DNA from: a virus
Strand: one strand, 5' to 3'
DNA length: 64,000 bases
Virus record (IMG/VR): IMGVR_UViG_3300018080_000098
Coordinates: 62,001-126,000 of that record
The notes under the pieces are model-generated. The model saw only the letters and a list, made by a program, of their open reading frames with translations, was not told where the DNA came from and made no database searches. A program made the translations under genes and the position numbers. The stretch's first letter is position 1. Each line of letters begins with the position of its first letter. Below, piece after piece: positions 8,462 through 16,200 of the stretch.

Positions 8462-8825
8462 CTATCTCCTTGATCTCCTCCAGCTTCTTGACCACAGCCT
8501 CCTCCGCCTTCTTGGCCTCAGCTACTTTGATCTTCTCCTCGATGTCCGCCTTCGCCGTCTCATGCTTCGTCTTCGCAATAACGTCCTTCACGCCCTTCAC
8601 TGGACCCTTCCCCTTCAACAGATAAAGGATCCCGAAGACTCCTGCAACAGCAGCACCAATAGCAGTGATGATGCCCACCACCCACAGAAGAACTTTTTTG
8701 CCAGTAGACCCCGTAGCTTTCTTGAGGTCTTGCTTGAGCTCCTCGCTCACCTTGGGCGTATCAGCCTTCTTCTCTTCTGTTTTAGGGGTTTCTTCCGTCT
8801 TGGGAGGGGTTAATGTGTCAGGCAT
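8418..8825 (-). CDS. Single-pass coiled-coil membrane protein, i-spanin-like, 135 aa
   Basis: Candidate inner-membrane spanin partner. Residues 1-44 are hydrophilic and Pro/Glu/Lys/Thr-rich; 45-70 form one transmembrane helix (VLLWVVGIITAIGAAVAGVF); 85-135 form a long charged coiled coil (KAEEAVVKKLEEIKEIDDEQ). This is the i-spanin design except for the longer N-terminal segment. The 3' end overlaps the start of the lipoprotein gene by 44 bp, the classic spanin pairing. SD-like AAAGGGA precedes the ATG at 8825. Alternatively it is a scaffold or holin-accessory protein. Confidence 0.55.
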   Translation of the reverse strand: MPDTLTPPKTEETPKTEEKKADTPKVSEELKQDLKKATGSTGKKVLLWVVGIITAIGAAVAGVFGILYLLKGKGPVKGVKDVIAKTKHETAKADIEEKIKVAEAKKAEEAVVKKLEEIKEIDDEQERLEELNKLL

Positions 8826-8873
8826 CGTAATATTCCCTTTGGTAAGGGGAGCTCGTAGTCCCCCAGAGAGCCG

Positions 8874-9677
8874 CTACTTATCGTTCTTGGGCTCGTCTTT
8901 TTTCTCCTCTGGTTTCTCTTCCGGCTTTTCCTCAGGCGCTGCGGTCGTCTTTGACTCACCGTTTCCTTCAGTCCGCTTGAGTCCCAGCGCAGACTCGATT
9001 ACATCACCCAAGTAGGCAGATCCCTTCTCCGCGAGCCCAGAGTCTACCAGGTACTTGTTGGCTGTCTTTATGGCCAGGTCGAGCTTCTCAGCGCTGTCCA
9101 TCGGGTTGTCTTTGAGCTTGTGAGCAGCTTCCTCGGCCTTCCCGATACCGAACATCGCCGCTTTCAAAACCATGTCGTCAACCATCTGCTTGCTCTGCAG
9201 ATTTGAAATCTTGAACTTCTTGTAGAGCCACGAAGTGAAGATGGGGATGAAGACGGTCAGGAAGGCACCTAGAAGGTAGAGAATCACCTGGAGGATCCAT
9301 CCTCCGATGACGCTACCCTTCGAGTCTTTCTTAGCCGCTGGAGCAGCCTTGGCAGGCTGAGCTGGCACCATTGCAGCAGGGGCAGCCATAGTCGGCACAG
9401 CGGCCATCGCGGGAGCCATAACTGCTGGTGCAGCCATCGCGGCAGCAGGCGCCATTACTGCAGTCATTACCGCTGGTTTCGGCGCTGTCTTCGGCTTCTT
9501 TACTGCTGGACGAGGGCGCGGTTTGGGAGCAGCTCGCATCGCAGGAGCTGCCATTGCTGGAGCCATCGGAGCAGCTCGCATTGCAGGCGCCGGAGCTCCC
9601 ATCGGCTGCGCGTCGACTGGAGCGCTCAGTACAGCTACCAATCCTAGGGTAGCAAACATCAATGTGATCTTCTTCAT
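8874..9677 (-). CDS. Holin-like membrane protein with signal peptide and Ala/Pro/Met-rich repeat region, 267 aa
   Basis: Residues 1-23 are a Sec signal peptide with a cleavage site near VDA-Q. Residues 24-117 are low complexity, with repeated APAM/RAAP/MAAP units and a basic patch KPRPRPAVKKPK. A transmembrane helix follows at 124-149 (WILQVILYLLGAFLTVFIPI). The remaining cytoplasmic-type helices (KKFKISNLQSKQMVDDMVLK, then GKAEEAAHKLKD, ALGL) match the pattern of LL-H-type phage holins, in which one membrane helix is followed by amphipathic helices with KaaEq. The C-terminus is a Glu/Lys/Pro tail. It has its own putative promoter box 22 nt upstream. Holin function is inference; the long exported spacer is unlike standard LL-H holins. 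Confidence 0.5.
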   Translation of the reverse strand: MKKITLMFATLGLVAVLSAPVDAQPMGAPAPAMRAAPMAPAMAAPAMRAAPKPRPRPAVKKPKTAPKPAVMTAVMAPAAAMAAPAVMAPAMAAVPTMAAPAAMVPAQPAKAAPAAKKDSKGSVIGGWILQVILYLLGAFLTVFIPIFTSWLYKKFKISNLQSKQMVDDMVLKAAMFGIGKAEEAAHKLKDNPMDSAEKLDLAIKTANKYLVDSGLAEKGSAYLGDVIESALGLKRTEGNGESKTTAAPEEKPEEKPEEKKDEPKNDK

Positions 9678-9699
9678 GGGATTGTTCTCCTCTTCCCTG

Positions 9700-9709
9700 A
9701 TTTTACAAG
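9700..9709 (-). promoter_or_regulatory. Putative phage promoter box CTTGTAAAAT
   Basis: The minus strand reads CATCTTGTAAAATCAGG. The box sits between the stop of the four-pass membrane gene (9724) and the ATG at 9677, with GAGGAG just before that ATG. Core and 22-nt spacing to the start are the same as at 1374. It could give the holin/spanin cluster its own timing. Confidence 0.5.
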
Positions 9710-9723
9710 ATGAGCTCTGGTTC

Positions 9724-10701
9724 CTACGCTGTAGGCTGCTCGGTAGCTGGAGCTCCAGGCGCTTGCCCGTTCTTGCCTCGTTGTCTATACTTAGTCAGTA
9801 CCGTCTGCCACATCAGACCGTTGTTGAACGCGAAGATGACTCCGCGTAGGGACAGCTTGTCTGCCTCCTTCTCGAGACCCTGCTGGATCGAGTAATACAC
9901 CATCGCGGCGATGATGAAGCTCATCACAATGAGATGCGGCTGAAATTTGACAGACAGCCCTTTACTCTTCTGGTCTGCGTAGTCCCAGTAGTACGTCCCC
10001 AGCACACCCAGAACCAACGCCAGGAAGTAGAACAGCGCAGCATACCTGTCCTTGAAAGGCTTCTTCTTTACCGTGGTCTTCGTGACCACCTTCTCATCAG
10101 ATCCAGGCTTCTCCTGAAGCCACCAGAAACTTTGCCGCATCACCTTTGGCCGCTTCTTGGGATGTACCCGCAGATGCTTGTGGTGGAACTTCCGTATGTG
10201 TGCGCGTACCTTCTGCTTAGCCTGGTACCGGATGAACTTCTCCATCGCCTGCTTTTCATGTACACGAACGTCGGCCATCCACGCTTTCACCGCAGGTGAT
10301 TCAAGCCCCGTACATTGCACAATCCCATTTTGGATAAGCGTGACCTCGTCGGACGCGCAACGATTGAGCGCTGCTACATCTGTTTCTTTGGAACCGTCGG
10401 AGATGACCAGCTTGAGGACAGGTTCTGGCTTTGGCGGCTCAGGTGCCGTGACCTTTGCAGGACTGTATACTACTTTTTGTTCGGTGACCTTTTCGTTCCC
10501 ATTGTCGACAGTACTCACTATCACAACCCCAACTATGAGGGGGATCACGATAGCCAGTGCTCCGATGACAACCGCATGCCGCTGCATCCACGTGGCAGAT
10601 GGATTTTCCTCTTCTTCCTTGTTTTTGAACTTGTCTGCGAGGTATACTCCCAGGACAAACAGTCCCATGAGAGCACCCCACAGTACGGTGGAGCTGCCCA
10701 T
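9724..10701 (-). CDS. Four-pass membrane protein, 325 aa
   Basis: Unrecognised integral membrane protein. Transmembrane helices are at about 5-22, 44-64, 221-238 and 255-272. Between helices 2 and 3 is a hydrophilic domain with two cysteines (C115, C130) in a small strand pair and a strongly basic segment (RAHIRKFHHKHLRVHPKKRP) at 167-186, plausibly a nucleic-acid- or lipid-headgroup-facing surface. The last domain has FAFNNGLMWQTVL at 290-302, a phrase that recurs at the end of small phage and bacterial membrane proteins of unknown function. It starts 3 bp after the phospholipase gene with GAGGAG over the stop codon, so the two are coupled. Confidence 0.6.
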   Translation of the reverse strand: MGSSTVLWGALMGLFVLGVYLADKFKNKEEEENPSATWMQRHAVVIGALAIVIPLIVGVVIVSTVDNGNEKVTEQKVVYSPAKVTAPEPPKPEPVLKLVISDGSKETDVAALNRCASDEVTLIQNGIVQCTGLESPAVKAWMADVRVHEKQAMEKFIRYQAKQKVRAHIRKFHHKHLRVHPKKRPKVMRQSFWWLQEKPGSDEKVVTKTTVKKKPFKDRYAALFYFLALVLGVLGTYYWDYADQKSKGLSVKFQPHLIVMSFIIAAMVYYSIQQGLEKEADKLSLRGVIFAFNNGLMWQTVLTKYRQRGKNGQAPGAPATEQPTA

Positions 10702-10704
10702 CTG

Positions 10705-11595
10705 CTACTCCTCAGCTTCCAGTATCTGCTTTGCTACTTCAATGCCAATATCTCTACGTTTCCTTACTAGTTTAGGATCGAAGTCCAGCCCGCTTCCTAA
10801 TCCATGTGGTGGCATGAAGATGCGGATGTCTAGTTTTTTCTTTCCTTCAGCGTCGGGATGTCCAGCTTCGACAAGCTTGTTGCAGAGCAGTGCGTACTTC
10901 ACATCTCGTAGGAATATTTCAGAGCTCATGAGGTCAACGCAACGCATTCCAATGGTGGCGGCATTACGTTTAGTGCCTAACCAGTTGTCGTGAGGATCTT
11001 TCTTACCCGTTACGGGAGGGCCAGTGAGGATGACGTCTATGGCTTCACAGCCAGCATCAATAGCACTCTGAAGAGGAGTCACACAACGATAGCCACCATC
11101 CATCCAGAAATCGTCTTTAATCCATCTACCAAGTAGGTATGGTTCAAGGCCACTGGATGCGCAAACCCACTTCCACAGGTTTTTAGTATTTTGGTCGGCT
11201 TCATAGTAATGGCCACCGCCATACGCGCAACAGCCAATTCGTATCTCTCTACCCGAAGCCTGGGCCAGTTCATCTTTTACGCGTTCCTTGATTAGCTCTT
11301 GGAGAGCCTTGGAGTTGTAGAATGCGTCTTTAGCTATCAGACCAGCTAGCATTCCCCAGATCCAGCGTTTGTAGATGTCCTTATTTCCGGTGAGTCCGAG
11401 CCAGATGTCATCTAGTGCATTGACAGCGTCATCCAGCACCCCGATGGGGTACTGACTAATCATTGATGCCTGGAGAGCTCCTACGCTTACTCCGCTAACA
11501 AACTCGTACTCGTAGTTATTCCTTACCAGCTCGGTTAGTACTCCTTGGGTGAAAGCGCCTTTGCTTCCACCCCCACTCATAACAAGACCGCGCAT
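10705..11595 (-). CDS. Patatin-like phospholipase, 296 aa
   Basis: Predicted lipid acyl hydrolase of the patatin family. The oxyanion loop is SGGGSKGAF (residues 7-15), the nucleophile elbow is GVSVG with Ser37, and the catalytic Asp lies in WMDGG at D166, completing the Ser-Asp dyad. Length is normal for a minimal patatin domain, with no signal peptide, so the enzyme would act in the cytoplasm or on the inner leaflet. The frame is open to an ATG at 11625, but the start is placed at 11595 because GGAGAAAG lies just upstream and the homology begins there. It follows a fibre-type gene by 13 bp and precedes the four-pass membrane gene and the lysis-like cluster, suggesting late membrane remodelling or help in lysis. 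Confidence 0.88.
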   Translation of the reverse strand: MRGLVMSGGGSKGAFTQGVLTELVRNNYEYEFVSGVSVGALQASMISQYPIGVLDDAVNALDDIWLGLTGNKDIYKRWIWGMLAGLIAKDAFYNSKALQELIKERVKDELAQASGREIRIGCCAYGGGHYYEADQNTKNLWKWVCASSGLEPYLLGRWIKDDFWMDGGYRCVTPLQSAIDAGCEAIDVILTGPPVTGKKDPHDNWLGTKRNAATIGMRCVDLMSSEIFLRDVKYALLCNKLVEAGHPDAEGKKKLDIRIFMPPHGLGSGLDFDPKLVRKRRDIGIEVAKQILEAEE

Positions 11596-11608
11596 TATCT
11601 TTCTCCCG

Positions 11609-12589
11609 TTACTCCGATGTAGCATGCCATCGGAAGAGCATCATAAATCCGTTCATCTCACACGGTTCCGTTCCTGCGTAGTTTTTCTCTAGAACCATAC
11701 CTAGTTTCCAGTGACGGCTTATCCATTCTACTAAATATGCATCAATTTCAAACACGCCTCTAGGTGAACCTAGGCTAACGTTGCGACAGAGGTAAATGGG
11801 GGGTGGTTCTACAAGTAATATTTGGATTCTTTGATCGTACTTTCCGAGTTCTGCAGAGTCGGTGTAAATAGTTATCTCTTCAGTTCTTTCGTTTACCACC
11901 CACGGACCGGAGCTGTCTGGGATAGGAACCGCAGCAGAGAGGTCGACATCGTATTCTCCATCTCCTGCTGCTGGGATAACGATGTAATTGTACGGGGCAT
12001 CCATCAGGTTGCAGTTACCGGTGCCGCCCGGGTTGGGAGTAACAGAGCTGACTGCAAACTTTACGTAGACCGAAAAGAGATCTATTCCACTGAAGCCACT
12101 GACGGGCTTCCAATTTATCTCGCCATCGTGGAGGTAGACGCCTTCCGCAAATTGGAGTTCTATATTTTTTGCTCCAGTCTCTTCAGCAGCGTAGACGATG
12201 TGAGCAACAGTACCTTCACCACGTTTAACGGGTGGTCCCAGATCGTCTCCGCAAGAGGTATACCACGTGTAAGATCCTCCTGGAGCTGGTGTTGGGACAA
12301 TCACCTGTTTCCCATCGCTGTCGAAACGAGCGCCTTCAATTTTAACTTCTACTGCGTCGTCTTCCAGTGGCTCTCCACTATGATTAGCAACAACAGTGTC
12401 TAGTCTGTTCCTGTTTTCACCATCTAGTTCGTTCTTGAACCAGATATTGCAATCGTCGTCAACAATCTCAATGTAGTCTAAGGCAACAGTGATTTCGCTT
12501 TCCTCTATCTCCTCAGTTAAACGAGGAATGTCTACCTTGTGATTTGGAAAGTCGTTTTGGATTGAGTATGTGTATTTTGTTGCAGCCAT
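11609..12589 (-). CDS. Virion protein sharing an N-terminal domain with its neighbour, 326 aa
   Basis: Probable fibre or fibre-base protein. The first 60 residues (TKYTYSIQNDFPNHKVDIPR, EEIEESEITVAL, CNIWFKNELD) match the opening of the gene immediately upstream (12594-13241) in pattern: YTYSI..DFP..xV.I..L.EEI..S.I..AL, then D.CNI.F..ELD. This shared domain may dock onto, or assemble with, the 1474-aa fibre. The rest is beta-rich and unlike the neighbour, with WKPVSGFSGIDLFSVYVKF and a cysteine-containing C-terminus. It starts 4 bp after the upstream gene and precedes the phospholipase. It could also be a fibre-assembly chaperone. Confidence 0.6.
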   Translation of the reverse strand: MAATKYTYSIQNDFPNHKVDIPRLTEEIEESEITVALDYIEIVDDDCNIWFKNELDGENRNRLDTVVANHSGEPLEDDAVEVKIEGARFDSDGKQVIVPTPAPGGSYTWYTSCGDDLGPPVKRGEGTVAHIVYAAEETGAKNIELQFAEGVYLHDGEINWKPVSGFSGIDLFSVYVKFAVSSVTPNPGGTGNCNLMDAPYNYIVIPAAGDGEYDVDLSAAVPIPDSSGPWVVNERTEEITIYTDSAELGKYDQRIQILLVEPPPIYLCRNVSLGSPRGVFEIDAYLVEWISRHWKLGMVLEKNYAGTEPCEMNGFMMLFRWHATSE

Positions 12590-12593
12590 TTTA

Positions 12594-13241
12594 CTACACC
12601 TGCATCAGCTCAATACGAGCTGCGCTCAAGCTTGCTGTTTGCGATTTATGCGAGGAGGCAAACTGAATTGCTATACTGTGTGAACCTTCCGTAAGAGCTC
12701 GCTTAGTAAAAAAACTATGCTCAATTGAGGCCCCCTTCCAACCACCATCACCCATACTCAAAGCTGGACTTACTTCTTTTTCTAACAATACGGTAACCCC
12801 GTCCAAAACAATTCTGTATTTTACATCTTTGTTGTACTTGGCTGCGCTTAGATTGAAGCCCCAATGGATATAATAGCTTCCACTGGGAATGAGAGGAACG
12901 TTGAGCGTAAGTGTATCAACATATTCAGTTCTGTTTGTTTTGTACTCTTTTTCCGATTCCGCGAACCACAGTTCTTCTTCTGGTGTTGGGTTCCCATCAT
13001 GGCTACCAATAATACTAGAGCCGCTAGGAGGGGAGGTGTTACCGTCTAAAACAGTCTTGTCATCTGTGTCTAGCTCAGTAACAAATATTATGTTGCACAC
13101 ATCCCCTTTTGTACTGACACCTCGTAGGGCTGCTTTGATAGTGCTTACTCTTATTTCCTCTTCCAGCAGTGCTATGTTCACTTCTCCAAGAGGGAAATCT
13201 GAAGAGATGCTGTACGTGTATTCAAACCCAGGTCCCAACAT
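12594..13241 (-). CDS. Virion protein with shared N-terminal domain and a carbohydrate-binding-like beta-sandwich, 215 aa
   Basis: Residues 1-65 are homologous to the N-terminus of the 326-aa protein downstream. Residues 100-215 form a beta-sandwich (YVDTLTLNVPLIPSGSYYIH, KYRIVLDGVTVLLEKEV, TEGSHSIAIQFASS) of the type found as galactose-binding-like or fibre-tip modules. Its ATG overlaps the stop of the 1474-aa fibre gene (TGATG), so it is translated right after the fibre, a usual arrangement for a fibre accessory or second receptor-binding subunit. The fold is judged from strand pattern only. Confidence 0.6.
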   Translation of the reverse strand: MLGPGFEYTYSISSDFPLGEVNIALLEEEIRVSTIKAALRGVSTKGDVCNIIFVTELDTDDKTVLDGNTSPPSGSSIIGSHDGNPTPEEELWFAESEKEYKTNRTEYVDTLTLNVPLIPSGSYYIHWGFNLSAAKYNKDVKYRIVLDGVTVLLEKEVSPALSMGDGGWKGASIEHSFFTKRALTEGSHSIAIQFASSHKSQTASLSAARIELMQV

Positions 13242-16200
13242 CAGCTCAACCTCATTACTGTCAATCTGGTTCCATAGACAATTGTTCTCAATATACTTGG
13301 GCCAGACAGGCGTTCAACTCCAATGGCTAAACTGTCTCCGTTGTTGAGATCTAAAACAACTGTGGCGCTACAAGAAGTGGCACCCTGCGAAGCGTTTCGA
13401 TGATACATCCGTGCACGTGTACCTGCCACTTCTATAAATCCTAATCCAGTGTCCAAAAACAAAGAAGCTTCGCTTTCTGTTCGCGTAGTACCACTATTTA
13501 TACCAATAGTTGTTTCGCACACAATTTTGTATCTGCCATCCGCATTAACAGTGATTGCATCTGATGCTAGTGTGTACAGGTTTCCAATCACTGTAGTAGC
13601 GTCTAAATTAATTTGAGTTAGTGTGGTAAATGCTTGGTTACCTAGTGAGTCGTAGGCGGTAACAGCATCGTTTGCACGTTCACCGCCAATTCTGTACAGG
13701 CCTTCAGCTGTGTTGTAGTCGGCGGTTCCGCTGGCAACCGGGTGTCTATTGTCTATACCGTACGAAGGAGAGGTTGTTCCTAACCCGATAGGGCCATCTT
13801 TATCGAGGTGCAGTAGTTGGGTTGTGGTACCAGAGCTATTCTCTATGTGTAGCGGGTACGTATTAGCATCGTTGGCTGTTTTAATATACAGTCCGCTCCT
13901 ATCCGTATCTCCACGGAGCGTGAGGCAGTAGTTAGATTCAGCTGCTCCTCCAATAGAAATTTCGTCGTTGGTGGGGTCAATTTTCAGTATGTTGGTAAAT
14001 GTAGATCCAGGCCACGTAGTAATATCATTGTCATCTACTACGATGCCTGTGTCCTGTAACAAGTCTCCTCCTGTTCCATTCCACCGAGTTAACGCGTGGT
14101 CGGTGCTGGGAGGAGAAGCTTTCACCTGAGCATCATTAGTGACGTTTCCCAATCCTACTTGGGCAGCAGTTACGCTGTGCGGGTTAGTAGTGACATCACC
14201 TAGGTGGTTGTCAATCTGCGCATGACTGTTGACCCCCCTATTTAGAATAGTGAGGTGATCAACGTCTCCCTCTACTGTGCTAAACTTTATTTTCTTTTTG
14301 CTGTAGCCGTCGCTGCTGTCTTCGATCAGGAAAAGATCGTCTGCACCAATGTCAGCACTCGAGGGAAAAGAATCAAAGTCTGCCGCTTCCCTGTCTAGGC
14401 CAGCATGTACGTGGTCTGAACGTGAAACAGTGGAAGCACTTCCTGGTGCGTTCGTTGCCCCAACAGCTACCGGCGTTCCAGTAGTAATACCATGCTGGTG
14501 GTCACTACGAGCAAAATTATTAGCAGTTCCTTCCGCTGGTGAAGCTCCTACTTGTACGGCTACTGGGGTACCAGTAGATAGTGAATCGGCAGCCCCTGGA
14601 ACATGCCTGGATGCATGAGATGATACGTCTACGCCATCTACCGTACCAACATTGGAGATGTTGTTGCTCCCCATGTTTAGGGAGCCACCCATTGCGCGGG
14701 CCCCACTGGTCAGAAGATACTGAGAGTGGTCATCCGACCCTAAACCAGCTAGATCTCCGTGCACAGTGATTGCAGTCCCACCCGACCCCGATGAAGCGCC
14801 AATAGGACGTTCATCTACAAACGAAACTATACCGTTTCCCTGTTCCACAATTAAACGCGAAAGATAAATACCACTCTCTTCTATGAATGTGGGTTTGTTC
14901 TCTAGCGAAGCAGCTTCAGCCAAAGTTTGGGTGGAGAACTCCTCAGTTCCATAAATAACTGATATACGGCCATCGGAAGTTAAGATCACTGTGTCAGACC
15001 GGAAATACCCAGCAGTCATCGCTGTAAGTGTCCCCGAATCGTCATAATTAGTTGTGTCTACGTCAATCTGGCTCGCTACTTCTGTCGCACCATTGGTCCC
15101 ATAAAAATAAGAGAACGTAGCATCACCACCGCTACCAGCATAAGTAATAATATCTACGGCACGGTAGTAACTGCCGCTGCCCAGCTCAAATCTAGTACCA
15201 GTAGTTCCTGCTGTAACAGCTAATCCCGACTTTAAAAGCAGCTTACGTGTGGTGTTTAAATAATTCTGAAGTTTCGCACCAAACCCGTGACTGATGCTTC
15301 TAGTTTGGTGAATGAATCTTACGCTGGTTGGTCCGGTTTCAACGATAGCGAGTAGCAACGTGGTAGAGCCAGGTTCCGACGTAGCAGCTGTGATAGCTTC
15401 TGAGACAGAATCGTAACCAATGTAATTAGAAGCGTCCGCAGTTAGGGAAAGCCCAGTAACAGCGTCCCAAAAAACATCGAAAGCATCATCGTTGGCCTGT
15501 CTAGAAATCCATCCATTTCCAGCAGAGACATCTACAGTTAGCCCACCACCATCGGTGACAAGGCCATCACTGTCTTCTGTTATTCCAGTGGAGGTTTGGT
15601 CGTGGAACCACTTCTCCAACGCCATAGACTTGAAAGTTGTGAACCAATAACTAAAATCTCCGGCGAGGAAAGTGCGGGCAAAGGAAGTAGATTGCACTAT
15701 ACCTGAAAGAATTGAGCCAGGAACAGCGGACCATTTAAACTCATCTGAGGAGGCACTGACTAAAAATACTCCTGTAGCGCTATCACACTGACCATTAATA
15801 GTATTTCCAAAGTAAGCGCAACTTTGGATAATAAAGGTTGTATCAGACCCAGTCGACCCGATGCGAGTTCCTCTGTAGCAATTGGATACTTCGCTAGCAA
15901 GAAGTGTGCATTTGGAACCATTATCGGCTAGGAGCGCGTCCGGTGTATTGTCTTTGTTAGCTATTCTAAATGTAGCCCCTACAATATATGCTTCCGCAGA
16001 ATCATCTACTATGATTCCGGTTTGTAAAGGGTTATTGGCGTACGCGGGAAGGACTGCAGATGGTACAGAGAAGAATCCTCCAACCATTCCTAGGTAGGAA
16101 TCACTACCACTAACGCTAATACCTGTGGTAACTGCAATACCAGCGGCATCAATATTGATCGAGAAATTAGTGGCAATTACCTTAGCACCATTTTCAACTG

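Noticed and set aside
9350-9640. Ala/Pro/Met repeats in the 267-aa protein as an ice-binding or antifreeze-like domain
   Set aside because: Low-complexity repeats are irregular and basic; a flexible spacer is the simpler reading.
11595-11625. ATG at 11625 as start of the phospholipase
   Set aside because: It lies inside the preceding gene with no Shine-Dalgarno sequence, while ATG 11595 has GGAGAAAG and begins at the conserved family start.
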